The notes below the pieces were generated by a model. The model ran no database searches. It was not told the origin of the DNA and saw only the letters and a list, made by a program, of their open reading frames with translations. A DNA stretch of 64,000 nt from Nocardia transvalensis NBRC 15921 (GTDB taxonomy: Bacteria; Actinomycetota; Actinomycetes; Mycobacteriales; Mycobacteriaceae): positions 248,001-312,000 of the forward strand of contig NZ_BAGL01000128.1 of the NCBI RefSeq assembly GCF_000308875.1, in the 5' to 3' direction. Made by a program: the position numbers and the translations under genes. Below are positions 8,249 through 16,404 of the stretch, in pieces. Each line of letters starts with the position of its first letter. Within the stretch, counting starts at the first letter, position 1.

Positions 8249-9079
8249 ATGGGACAGGGCGATACCGTCGATGTCGAGTTCGACGAGGGGATCGCGTGGG
8301 TGAGCCTGAACCGCCCGGACAAGCGCAATGCCATGAATCCGGCGTTGAACGACGAGATGTGCCGGGTGCTGGATCGTCTCGACGGCGACGACCGGTGCCA
8401 GGTGCTGGTGTTGACCGGCGCCGGTGAATCGTTTTCCGCCGGAATGGATTTGAAGGAGTACTTCCGGGAGGTCGAGGCGACCGGCAGCCTCGCTCTGCAA
8501 CGGCGGGTGCGTCGCGCGAGTGTGAGCTGGCAGTGGAAGCAGTTGGCGTTCTTCCCCAAACCGACCATTGCCATGGTCAATGGGTGGTGTTTCGGCGGCG
8601 CGTTCACCCCGCTGGTGGCGTGCGATCTGGCGATCGCCGACGAGCGGGCGCAGTTCGGGCTGTCGGAGGTGAACTGGGGGATTCCGCCGGGCAGCCTGGT
8701 GACGAAAGCGCTGGCGGCGACGGTCCCGCAGCGTGATGCGTTGTACTACATCATGACCGGTGAGCCGTTCGACGGTGCCAAGGCCGCGGAGATGCGGTTG
8801 GTGAACGAGGCTGTCCCGGCGGCGGATCTGCGTCGGCGTACGCGTGAGCTGGCGGTGCAACTGGCGTCGCTGAATCCCGTGGTGGTCCATGCCGCCAAGG
8901 TCGGGTACAAGTACGCCGCCGAACTGACCTGGGCGCAATCCGAGGACTATCTCTACGCGAAGCTCGATCAGGCTCGGCTGCTGGATCCGGAGAACGGGCG
9001 CGAGGAGGGCATCAGCCGGTTCATCGATGACAAGGCCTACCGGCCCGGACTCGGCGCGTTCGATCGCACCCGGCCCTGA
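8249..9079 (+). CDS. ech: Hydroxycinnamoyl-CoA hydratase-lyase (feruloyl-CoA to vanillin)
   Basis: 276 residues, crotonase fold. It closely follows the known p-hydroxycinnamoyl-CoA hydratase/lyase (HCHL) sequence: LNRPDKRNAMNP, SAGMDLKEYFREV, KPTIAMVNGWCFGG, FGLSEVNWGIPPG and EDYLYAKLDQARLLD. These phrases separate HCHL from ordinary enoyl-CoA hydratases. The enzyme hydrates feruloyl- or coumaroyl-CoA and cleaves it to an aromatic aldehyde plus acetyl-CoA in the cytoplasm. GGCAGGAG precedes the ATG. The partner CoA ligase starts 28 nt downstream. Exact substrate preference cannot be read from the sequence. Confidence 0.9.
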   Translation: MGQGDTVDVEFDEGIAWVSLNRPDKRNAMNPALNDEMCRVLDRLDGDDRCQVLVLTGAGESFSAGMDLKEYFREVEATGSLALQRRVRRASVSWQWKQLAFFPKPTIAMVNGWCFGGAFTPLVACDLAIADERAQFGLSEVNWGIPPGSLVTKALAATVPQRDALYYIMTGEPFDGAKAAEMRLVNEAVPAADLRRRTRELAVQLASLNPVVVHAAKVGYKYAAELTWAQSEDYLYAKLDQARLLDPENGREEGISRFIDDKAYRPGLGAFDRTRP

Positions 9080-9107
9080 CGGCCCGCCGCGAGAGGAAGT
9101 CGAGATC

Positions 9108-10601
9108 GTGCGGAATCAGGGCCTCGGTTCGTGGCCCGCGCGCCGGGCGCGGAGGACACCGGAGGCGATCGCCGTGACCGGTGCGGGGAGGTCGGTCACC
9201 TACGCGGAATGGGATCGGCGGGTCGCTCACACGGCCGCGCGGCTGCGGGAACTCGGCGTGCATCGGGGTGATCGGGTGGCCTACCTGGGCCCGAATCACC
9301 CGGCGTATCTGGAGACGCTGTTCGCGTGCGGGGTGCTGGGGGCGATCTTCCTGCCGGTCAACACCCGCTCCACCGGTGCCGAGATCGGTTATCTCCTAGC
9401 GGATTCCGGGGCCCGGGTCCTGATTCATATCGGCACACACGACCACGTTCTCGGCGATCTCGATGCCGCCGGCGTCCGGATCGCTCGCCTCGTCGCCGAG
9501 GACACCGGATCCGCGCCGCCACGCGTCGACGAGCCCGTCGGCCTGGACGATCCGGCGGTGCTGATGTACACCTCGGGGACGACCGGGCGGCCCAAGGGTG
9601 TCGTGCTCACCCACGGCAATCTCACCTGGAACTGCGTCAACGTGCTCATCGAATCCGATGTCGCCACCGATGACGTGGCCTTGGTGGCGGCTCCGCTGTT
9701 CCATGCCGCCGCACTCGGCATGCTGTGCCTGCCCACCCTGCTGAAGGGCGGGCGGGTCGTGCTGCACGAGAAGTTCGATCCCGCAGCGGTTTTGGAGGCG
9801 ATCGAGGCCGAGCGGGTGACGTGGATGTTCGGGGTGCCGACCATGTACGACGCGCTCGCGGCCCATCCCGGGTGGGCGGCGGCGGACCTGTCGAGTCTGC
9901 GCAGCCTGAATTGCGGTGGGGGATCGGTGCCGCACAAGACGATTCGCCGATACCTCGACCGCGGCCTGCGATTCGTGCAGGGGTACGGGATGACCGAGGC
10001 CGCGCCCGGAGTCCTGCTGCTGGATGGTGAGCATGCCGAGTCCAAGCTCGGTTCCGCCGGTGTGCCGTCGTTCTTCACCGATGTCCGGATCGTGGATGGC
10101 GACGGCCGGGAGGTGCCGCCGGAGACTCGCGGGGAGATTCTCGTGAGCGGGCCGAATGTGATGTCCGGGTACTGGGGGCGTCCCGACGACACCGCCGCGG
10201 TCCTGCGCGAGGGGTGGTTCCATTCCGGTGATATCGCCACCGTCGACGAGGACGGGTATGTGTCCATCGTGGACCGGATGAAGGACATGATCGTGTCCGG
10301 CGGGGAGAACATCTACCCCGCCGAGGTCGAACATGCCCTGCACGCGCACCCGGCCGTGGACCGGTGCGCGGTGATCGGTGTGCCCGACGAACGGTGGGGC
10401 GAGGTCGGCAAAGCCGTCGTCGTCGCGACCGGCACGCCGCCTTCCGCCGGGGAACTCCAGGAGTTCCTGCGCGGCAGAATCGCCGCCTACAAGATTCCGA
10501 AGCATTTCGTCTACGTCGCCGATCTGCCCCTTTCCGGCACGGGCAAGATCCTCAAACGCCGCCTGCGTGAGCTCCACGGAAACCATTGTGGTGAACAATG
10601 A
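9108..10601 (+). CDS. fcs: Hydroxycinnamate/feruloyl-CoA ligase (AMP-forming)
   Basis: 497 residues from GTG 9108, chosen because GAGAGGAA lies 9 nt upstream; an ATG at 9027 would overlap the previous gene by 53 nt and add non-conserved residues. ANL superfamily: P-loop YTSGTTGRPKGVVLTHGN, adenylate motif GYGMTEAAP, hinge region DRMKDMIVSGGENIYPAEVE and the C-terminal catalytic-Lys motif LSGTGKILKRRLRE. It would activate ferulate, p-coumarate or caffeate to the CoA thioester used by the adjacent hydratase-lyase. Adjacency to a clear HCHL is what specifies the substrate class. Vanillin dehydrogenase and vanillate demethylase are not in the window. Confidence 0.85.
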   Translation: MRNQGLGSWPARRARRTPEAIAVTGAGRSVTYAEWDRRVAHTAARLRELGVHRGDRVAYLGPNHPAYLETLFACGVLGAIFLPVNTRSTGAEIGYLLADSGARVLIHIGTHDHVLGDLDAAGVRIARLVAEDTGSAPPRVDEPVGLDDPAVLMYTSGTTGRPKGVVLTHGNLTWNCVNVLIESDVATDDVALVAAPLFHAAALGMLCLPTLLKGGRVVLHEKFDPAAVLEAIEAERVTWMFGVPTMYDALAAHPGWAAADLSSLRSLNCGGGSVPHKTIRRYLDRGLRFVQGYGMTEAAPGVLLLDGEHAESKLGSAGVPSFFTDVRIVDGDGREVPPETRGEILVSGPNVMSGYWGRPDDTAAVLREGWFHSGDIATVDEDGYVSIVDRMKDMIVSGGENIYPAEVEHALHAHPAVDRCAVIGVPDERWGEVGKAVVVATGTPPSAGELQEFLRGRIAAYKIPKHFVYVADLPLSGTGKILKRRLRELHGNHCGEQ

Positions 10602-10613
10602 GAGAATTGCCGG

Positions 10614-10677
10614 ACGACCGTCGCCGCCGAGCGGATATTTTCTGTCCGGATATCCGATCGGCGGCGACGCCGGTCGT
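10614..10677. terminator. Long imperfect hairpin between convergent genes
   Basis: Nested inverted repeat: TCGCCGCCGA (10621-10630) pairs with TCGGCGGCGA (10658-10667), flanked by ACCG/CGGT outer pairs. It lies between the CoA-ligase stop and the stop of the CsbD-like gene on the other strand, so it can terminate both. Confidence 0.55.
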
Positions 10678-10682
10678 GTGCG

Positions 10683-10856
10683 CTACTTGTCGAACGCGTC
10701 CTTGATCTTCTCGCCCGCGTCTTTGAGGTTCGACTTCGCCTGATCGGCCTTCCCCTCGTTTTCCTTGTCCGGGTCGTCGGTCGCCTGACCGAACTTCTCC
10801 TTGGCCTGACCGGTGAGGTCGTCGAGCTTGTTCTTGGCTTTGTCCGTGGCGCCCAT
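10683..10856 (-). CDS. CsbD-like stress-response protein
   Basis: 57 residues from the ATG at 10856, preceded by GAAGGGAGA; a longer frame upstream has no ribosome site. Lys/Asp-rich low-complexity helix with the CsbD signature (KAKNKLDDLTGQAKEKFGQA, then GKADQAKSNLKDAGEKIKDA). CsbD-family proteins are small, soluble, general-stress-induced proteins of unknown mechanism; Bacillus csbD is sigma-B dependent. A SigF-like promoter motif lies about 55 nt upstream on this strand, agreeing with stress control. Confidence 0.85.
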   Translation of the reverse strand: MGATDKAKNKLDDLTGQAKEKFGQATDDPDKENEGKADQAKSNLKDAGEKIKDAFDK

Positions 10857-10911
10857 TGCGGTCTCCCTTCGGTAGGAGGCCGGTGGCAGTTGCCGCCGGT
10901 CCACCCCCCGC

Positions 10912-10936
10912 ATAGCCCGTGACGCCGCGGTCAAAC
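10912..10936 (-). promoter_or_regulatory. SigF-type promoter for the CsbD-like gene
   Basis: Reading the minus strand: GTTT (10936-10933), 14 nt, GGGCTAT (10918-10912). This is close to the actinobacterial SigF consensus GTTT-N15-GGGTAT. The implied 5' UTR is about 50 nt. Confidence 0.5.
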
Positions 10937-10960
10937 AATGCCACGTCGTCGATACCCGCC

Positions 10961-10985
10961 GTTTGACGTCCGAGATCCCGGGTAT
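10961..10985 (+). promoter_or_regulatory. SigF-type promoter for the DUF6131 gene
   Basis: GTTT (10961-10964), 15 nt, GGGTAT (10980-10985): an exact match to the mycobacterial SigF consensus, 32 nt before the ATG of the downstream micro-protein gene. Confidence 0.6.
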
Positions 10986-11017
10986 AGCCGCCTTTGTTCG
11001 ACAGCATAAGGAGTTCC

Positions 11018-11173
11018 ATGTTAGTTCTCGGAGTAATTCTTCTCGTCCTCGGATTCATCTTCGGAATCCCGATTCTCTGGACCCTCGGCATCATCGCCGT
11101 GGTGATCGGTGCAGCCCTCGCCCTACTCGGCGCACTGGGCCGCCCGGTCGCAGGCCGCGCCCACTATTACTAG
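11018..11173 (+). CDS. DUF6131-type small membrane protein
   Basis: 51 residues starting MLVLGVILLVLGFIFG. Two closely spaced hydrophobic segments (2-20 and 22-40) are joined by a short Pro-Ile-Leu-Trp turn, then a short polar tail GRPVAGRAHYY. This is the pattern of the DUF6131 family, ~50-residue membrane proteins common in Nocardia and Mycobacterium, function unknown. AAGGAG lies 6 nt before the ATG. The upstream SigF-type promoter, shared back to back with a CsbD-like gene, suggests general-stress expression. Confidence 0.8.
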   Translation: MLVLGVILLVLGFIFGIPILWTLGIIAVVIGAALALLGALGRPVAGRAHYY

Positions 11174-11251
11174 GCCCGGCACCCGCCGTCGACTGTCCGG
11201 TCGGACGACGTGGGGTCCACGGTGCGAAGGTGATTCGCTAGGGTCCCGCAC

Positions 11252-12781
11252 ATGGGCAGTGACAGCGATGTTCCCGCTTCCGGTCTCACCGAGGTGCTGG
11301 CGCGCCGGCATCTGACGACCGATGCCGCGCGGCCCGAGGAAGTTGCGCGGCGGCATGCGCAGGGGCGGCGGACGGCGCGGGAGAATATCGCCGATCTGGT
11401 CGACCCGGGGAGTTTCACCGAGTACGGGCGGTTCGCCACTGCCGCTCAGGAACGCGTGCGTGACCTGGCGGATCTGGTGGTTCGTACGCCCGCCGACGGT
11501 CTGGTCGGCGGGACGGCCACCGTCGGCGGGCGCCCGTGCGCGGTGCTCTCCTACGACTACATGGTGATGGCCGGGACGCAGGGCATGCGCGGGCATCGCA
11601 AGTCCGACAGGCTGATCGAGGTCGCCGGTCGGATGCGTCTGCCGGTGGTCTTCTTCACCGAGGGCGGCGGCGGGCGGCCCAGCGACACCGACTATCCGGT
11701 GGTGTCGTCACTGGATGTCGAGTCCTTCGCGCTGTGGGGCGCGCTGGACACCCCGCGGATCGCGGTCGTCTCCGGGCGGTGCTTCGCGGGCAACGCGGTG
11801 CTGGCGGGATGCGCGGATCTGCGGATCGCCACTCCCGACGCCAATCTCGGCATGGCGGGCCCCGCGATGATCGCGGGTGGGGGACTCGGCGACTATCCGC
11901 CCGAGGCGGTCGGCCCTGTCACCGAGCAGGCGGCCAACGGTGTGCTCGATATCGTCGTCGCGGACGAGGCCGAGGCCGTCGAGGCGGTGCGCCGTGTCCT
12001 GGGCTATTTCGACGGGCCGGGGGCAGCCGGCGTGCCCGGCGCGGATCCGGCCTGGCTGCGGGCCGCGTTACCGGCGCAGGACCGCGCGGCGTTCGACGTC
12101 CGCCCGCTGGTCGAAGGGCTCGCCGACGCCGACAGCGTCACCTGGTTGCGGTCGGAATGGGCGCCCGAACTGGTGACCGCGTTCGCCCGGATCGACGGAA
12201 TTCCGCTGGGCCTCTTGGCCAATCAGTCCACGCACAACGCGGGCGCGCTGACATCCGACGCTTCGATCAAGGCGGCCGATTTCCTCGAGCTGTGCGAGCG
12301 CTGGGGTCTGCCGGTCGTGTCGCTCGTCGATACGCCGGGATTCATGGTCGGTCCCGAGGCCGAGCGGACCGGCCTGGTCCGGCACGCCTCGCGCATGGTG
12401 ACCGCCGGCGCGCGGCTGACGGTGCCGCTGATCGGTGTGGTGCTGCGCCGCGGTTACGGTCTCGGAGCACAGGCCATGCTCGGCGGCAGCACCCACCGCC
12501 CCCTGCTGGCCCTGGCCTGGCCCACCGCCCACCTGGGCCCGATGGGTATCGAGGGCGCGGTTCGCCTGGGCCTGGCCAAACAACTCGCGGACATGCCCGA
12601 GGCCGACCGCGAACCGGCCGTGGCCCAAGCGACCGCGGCCTACCGCAAGAACCTCGAGGCACTCAACGCCGCCCGCGTCCTCGAGATCGATGACGTGATC
12701 GACCCCGCCGAGACCCGCGCCCTCGTCGCCGCCACCCTGCGCGCGGCCGCCCCTCCGGCGCGAGAGCCACACGGACACTGA
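11252..12781 (+). CDS. Acyl-CoA carboxylase carboxyltransferase subunit (AccD/PccB-like)
   Basis: 509 residues with two crotonase-fold halves. The N-terminal half has YDYMVMAGTQG and oxyanion-hole glycines near FTEGGGGRPSD. The C-terminal half has VSLVDTPGFMVGPEAERTG and RRGYGLGAQAMLGG. The family transfers carboxyl from carboxybiotin to an acyl-CoA. No biotin carboxylase or biotin-carrier gene is in the window, so the subunit must use partners encoded elsewhere; the acyl-CoA is unknown. It appears to be a single-gene unit, 78 nt after the DUF6131 gene. Confidence 0.85.
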   Translation: MGSDSDVPASGLTEVLARRHLTTDAARPEEVARRHAQGRRTARENIADLVDPGSFTEYGRFATAAQERVRDLADLVVRTPADGLVGGTATVGGRPCAVLSYDYMVMAGTQGMRGHRKSDRLIEVAGRMRLPVVFFTEGGGGRPSDTDYPVVSSLDVESFALWGALDTPRIAVVSGRCFAGNAVLAGCADLRIATPDANLGMAGPAMIAGGGLGDYPPEAVGPVTEQAANGVLDIVVADEAEAVEAVRRVLGYFDGPGAAGVPGADPAWLRAALPAQDRAAFDVRPLVEGLADADSVTWLRSEWAPELVTAFARIDGIPLGLLANQSTHNAGALTSDASIKAADFLELCERWGLPVVSLVDTPGFMVGPEAERTGLVRHASRMVTAGARLTVPLIGVVLRRGYGLGAQAMLGGSTHRPLLALAWPTAHLGPMGIEGAVRLGLAKQLADMPEADREPAVAQATAAYRKNLEALNAARVLEIDDVIDPAETRALVAATLRAAAPPAREPHGH

Positions 12782-13125
12782 GCCTTTCGAGATGGAGTAG
12801 TGGGGGAGAGGAGATCGGTGGCACCGTGCAGGCCACAGTCGGCTGAGCGTTGAAGTGTGGTGCCGCTCTGTGCCGCAACACTATTGGATCCTGAGGAGTT
12901 CCAGCAGCAGCGATTGTCAATACCGATACAGATATATTCGCATTCAAGCATGTAATGCCATCGAGTCGAAAATTCAAACAGAACAGCAAGGAAGGAAGGG
13001 CCCTCCGTACGGCGGCGCCCGCCGCGGCCGCGCTCGTGGTGTGGGGCGACGACCTCGACCTCTCCTATGTCGGACATTGTCGCGGGGTGGTCTGGAGGTC
13101 GGTTTGCCGGGGCGGGGGTATGAGA
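12782..13125. other. Non-coding gap with a low-GC patch
   Basis: No credible gene. Positions ~12880-12990 are distinctly A/T-richer than the surroundings. A 23-nt motif at 12869-12891 (TGTGCCGCAACA then ATTGGATCC) recurs with two changes and one gap at 21269-21290 in another intergenic region. Confidence 0.5.
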
Positions 13126-13244
13126 CTTTGGTGTGTTTCACAAGGCGAACGGTGTTCTGCGGATGGGGTTTCCAAGTCTTTTGGTAGGCCCCTTGACGAT
13201 CACTACTCTGTTGCCGGGGTTCCTTCGACTCGAGGACACGATCC
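13126..13244 (+). promoter_or_regulatory. Upstream region shared with the second lipase gene (copy 1)
   Basis: About 119 nt immediately upstream of the lipase start, nearly identical to the inverted copy at 16023-16141. It contains a plausible promoter TTGGTA (13181-13186), 17 nt, TACTCT (13204-13209), and the conserved phrases TTTCCAAGTC and TTCCTTCGACTCGAGGAC; the GAGGAC next to the GTG start is the likely ribosome site. Confidence 0.6.
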
Positions 13245-14600
13245 GTGAAAACGTCTCTGGCAGTTGCTGTTACCGTACTTGTCGCCTCCGCCGCGCTGCT
13301 CGCCGGGCAGACCGCAGTCGCGCAACCACCCGGTCCGGCGCCCGCTTTACCCGATATCGTGGGCCCGTCGCCACTTCAGCGGTGGATCGACGAGACCGTA
13401 CCCGCGCCACAACTCGACCCCGCCCCGCACGACGACCAGCAGACCGCCCTGTGGCGCGCCATCCTGTCCTCCCCGACAGGTGATCCCGCATTCGACGCCT
13501 GGCCGGCGGATCTCGACCAGCTCGCACCCGGCGACGTCATCGAGACGCGCGATATCACCGCCGTCGCTGCGACGTTCTTCGACGCGCCTATCGCCCGGGC
13601 GACGCTGGTGAAGTACCGGTCCACGTCGGCGTCGGGGGCGCCGTCGTTCGGCACCGCGACGTTCCTCGAGCCCGCCGTTCCATGGCAGGACGCGGGGCCG
13701 CGGCCGGTGGAGGTGGACACGTTGCCGATCAACGCGCTCGGACTGCGCTGCACGCCGGGCTACACGATCGCGCACGGCGACCGGAACAACAGCGGTATCA
13801 ACGTGTTCCTGCCGGGGGTGGCCACGGCGCTGAAGAAGGGTCACGCCATCCTGCTGCCCGACCACGAGGGTCCGCTGGTGGCGTACGCCGAGCCGACCGT
13901 CGCCGGGCAGATGACCCTCGACTCGATTCGCGCGATCCGGTCGCTGTCACCGGAGCAGTTCGGCGGCAGCCGGTTCGCGGTCACCGGCTACTCGGGCGGC
14001 GCGATCGCCTCGTACGCGACGGCGATGCTGCTGAGCGAGTACGCGCCGGAACTGGCGGACGTCCTGGTGGGTGCGTCGATCGGCGGGGCGGTCACCGATT
14101 ACGTCGCGGTGGCGCACGTGTTCAACGGGCGCAGCGCGTCCGGAATCCTGCTGTCGGTGTCGCTGGCGATGGCCCGGGAACACCCGGACATGCTGCCGTA
14201 CATGAACAATCTCGCGCAGTGGGTCGGTACTTCGCCGCTGAAGGACATCTGCGGTGAGGCCGACGGCCCGCTGGGCGCGGTGGGCATCCCGATGGAGGTC
14301 GCGACCAATATCGATCATCCGCTGGAGAGCGGGATCGCCGAGGAGATCCAGCGCCGCACGGACCTGACCGACCGCAGATCTGCTGTGCCGCTGTACATCT
14401 ACCACGGCGCCGGCGATTTCTGGATTCCGATCCAGGGCCCGCAGGAGGTGTACCGGCGGCAGTGCGGCCTCGGCGTCCCGGCGGAGTTCCGGGCGGTGCC
14501 GGGCGAGCACGTGTCCGCGATGATGAACGGCGCACCCGGTTCCATCGAGTGGATCGATGCCCGGCTCCGTGGTGAACCGGCGCCGAACGAGTGTGCGTGA
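13245..14600 (+). CDS. Secreted lipase, LIP family (copy 1)
   Basis: 451 residues from a GTG start. Signal peptide 1-26 (AVA-Q cleavage), so it is exported. Secretory-lipase alpha/beta hydrolase of the kind common in Nocardia and mycobacteria: nucleophile elbow GYSGG with Ser250, region YIYHGAGDFWIP for the acid, and GEHVSAM near the C-terminus for the catalytic His. Likely hydrolyses triacylglycerols or other esters outside the cell. It faces a paralogue in mirror image (14658-16022) with matching signal peptide and upstream DNA, pointing to an inverted duplication. A perfect hairpin separates the two stop codons. Confidence 0.88.
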   Translation: MKTSLAVAVTVLVASAALLAGQTAVAQPPGPAPALPDIVGPSPLQRWIDETVPAPQLDPAPHDDQQTALWRAILSSPTGDPAFDAWPADLDQLAPGDVIETRDITAVAATFFDAPIARATLVKYRSTSASGAPSFGTATFLEPAVPWQDAGPRPVEVDTLPINALGLRCTPGYTIAHGDRNNSGINVFLPGVATALKKGHAILLPDHEGPLVAYAEPTVAGQMTLDSIRAIRSLSPEQFGGSRFAVTGYSGGAIASYATAMLLSEYAPELADVLVGASIGGAVTDYVAVAHVFNGRSASGILLSVSLAMAREHPDMLPYMNNLAQWVGTSPLKDICGEADGPLGAVGIPMEVATNIDHPLESGIAEEIQRRTDLTDRRSAVPLYIYHGAGDFWIPIQGPQEVYRRQCGLGVPAEFRAVPGEHVSAMMNGAPGSIEWIDARLRGEPAPNECA

Positions 14601-14617
14601 CAATCTGTTCGGGACGA

Positions 14618-14651
14618 GTGCGCCACCGGCTGTCCGCAGCCGGTGGCGCAC
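14618..14651. terminator. Bidirectional terminator between the mirrored lipases
   Basis: Perfect 15-bp stem GTGCGCCACCGGCTG / CAGCCGGTGGCGCAC with a 4-nt loop TCCG, placed between two convergent stop codons. Confidence 0.75.
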
Positions 14652-14657
14652 CGGCGT

Positions 14658-16022
14658 TCAGCAGTCGCTCGGCGCGGGCTCGCCGCGCAACCGCGCGAGG
14701 ATCCAGTCGTCGAGCCCGGGGGAGCCGGTGACGTACCCGATCAGATGTTCGCCGGGCACGACCCGGAAGACGGCCGGGACACCGCGTCCGCACTGCTGGT
14801 GGGCGGTCCGCTGCGCGTCCTCGAGGGGAATCCACGGATCGTGCGCGCCGTGGTAGATGTACAGCGGCACCGCGGAGGTCCGGTCGGCGAGGTCGAGCCG
14901 GTCGAACATCGCGTCGGCGAACGGGCCGTTCAGGGAGTCACCGATATTCGCCGCGACGTCCATCGGGAAGCCGACCACGCCGAGCGGGCCGTCGGCGTCG
15001 CCGCAGATGTCCTTCACCGGCGACGAGGCCACCCACTGGGCGAGATGGTTCATATGGCCCACCATCTCCGGATGTTCCCGCGCGACGGCCAGCGCCACCG
15101 ACAGCAGGATCCCGGAGGAGATGTTGCCGTTGAACCGGTGGGCGACATCCCGATTGTCGGTGACCACGCCACCCGCGGCCGCCCCCACGACGACCTCCGC
15201 CAATTCGGGCGCGTACTCGCTCAGCAGCATCGCCGTCGCGTACGAGGCGATCGCCCCGCCCGAGTACCCGCTGATCACAAAACGACTGTCGCCGAACGCA
15301 TTCGAGTTCACGGTCCTGGTCGCGCGGATCGAGTCGAGAATCACGTGCCCGGCGACATTGGGCTCCGCGTACGCCATCAGCGGGCCCTCGTGGTCGGGTA
15401 CGAGCACCGCGTGGCCCTGGGCGAGAGCCCACCAGATGGACGGCATGAATACGGCGAGATCGGTATTGGGCTTCTCCAGGACGCCGTGTGACATCTGGAA
15501 ACCCGGGGTGCAGTGGGTGCCGAGGGAATTGATCGGCAGCGCGTTCACCTCCACGGGCTGCGGTCCCGGACCGGTCCACGGGGCGGCCGGCGTGATCAGT
15601 GTCGCGGTGCCGAACGACGGCGCCCCCGACGCCGAGGTCGACCGGAACTTCAGCAGCTGCGCGCGGCCGATCGGCGTCGCCATCAGCGTGGCCGTCGTGG
15701 CTGTGGTGTCGCGGGTCTCGGTGATGTCGCCGGGTGCGAGCCGGTCGAGGTCCGGTGGCCAGGCGTCGAATGTGGGATCACCTGTCGGGGAGGACAGGAC
15801 GGCGCGCCACAGGGCGGTCTGCTGGTCGTCGTGCGGGGCGGGGGTGAGCGGTGGCGCGGGTATCGCGTCGTCGATCCACTGCTGGAGTGGTGAGGGCCCC
15901 GCTGCGCCGGGTAAGGCGGGTGCCGTTTCGGGGGTGGGTGGCTGTGCGGTGGCGGTCTGCCCGGCGAGCAGTACGGTGGAACTGACGAGCACGGTAACGG
16001 CAACTGCCAGAGACGTTTTCAC
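14658..16022 (-). CDS. Secreted lipase, LIP family (copy 2)
   Basis: 454 residues from a GTG start. Its signal peptide and first 20 codons almost match copy 1 (MKTSLAVAVTVLVSSTVLLA), as do RFVISGYSGGAIASYATAML at the nucleophile and YIYHGAHDPWIP and GEHLIGY at the acid and His positions. The mature halves differ at many positions, so the copies have diverged in sequence and perhaps in substrate while keeping near-identical promoters, which predicts co-expression. Exported esterase/lipase role as for copy 1. Confidence 0.88.
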   Translation of the reverse strand: MKTSLAVAVTVLVSSTVLLAGQTATAQPPTPETAPALPGAAGPSPLQQWIDDAIPAPPLTPAPHDDQQTALWRAVLSSPTGDPTFDAWPPDLDRLAPGDITETRDTTATTATLMATPIGRAQLLKFRSTSASGAPSFGTATLITPAAPWTGPGPQPVEVNALPINSLGTHCTPGFQMSHGVLEKPNTDLAVFMPSIWWALAQGHAVLVPDHEGPLMAYAEPNVAGHVILDSIRATRTVNSNAFGDSRFVISGYSGGAIASYATAMLLSEYAPELAEVVVGAAAGGVVTDNRDVAHRFNGNISSGILLSVALAVAREHPEMVGHMNHLAQWVASSPVKDICGDADGPLGVVGFPMDVAANIGDSLNGPFADAMFDRLDLADRTSAVPLYIYHGAHDPWIPLEDAQRTAHQQCGRGVPAVFRVVPGEHLIGYVTGSPGLDDWILARLRGEPAPSDC

Positions 16023-16141
16023 GGATCTTGTCCTCGAGTCGAAGGAACCCCGGCAACAGGGTAGCGATCGTCAAGGGGCCTACCAAAAGACTTGGAAACT
16101 CCATTCGGAGAACACTCTTCACCTTGTGAAACACACCAAAG
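16023..16141 (-). promoter_or_regulatory. Upstream region shared with the first lipase gene (copy 2)
   Basis: Mirror copy of 13126-13244, including TTGGTA-N17-TACCCT, TTTCCAAGTC and the GAGGAC before GTG. Homology ends abruptly at about 16141, marking one edge of the duplicated segment. The next ~260 nt to the methyltransferase gene show no gene; a possible -10 for that gene (TATACG) lies near 16370. Confidence 0.6.
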
Positions 16142-16404
16142 AGTGCCGTAACGGCCGCCGCGTTCGGTCCGGCATCGATGGGGCGAATTACGTGACATGC
16201 CCGTCCGGCCGATCGTTCCCGGGTCCGCGCCGACGAGCGCTTCGATTTCGGTCTCGCCGGACTCCTCGCGTAGCCGACCGGCACTCCGCCCGGGTCCGGG
16301 CGGGGCCCCTGGGGCCGCAGGGGTGGCGCGTTAGTCTAGCGTCCGGAAGGCTTACCTGATGTCGGGGCATATACGCTGGGTGGTAACGCTGTGAGGAGGT
16401 GTAG

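Noticed and set aside
12880..12990. A/T-rich patch as a possible mobile-element or phage scar
   Set aside because: No terminal inverted repeats, target duplication or transposase remnant could be found.
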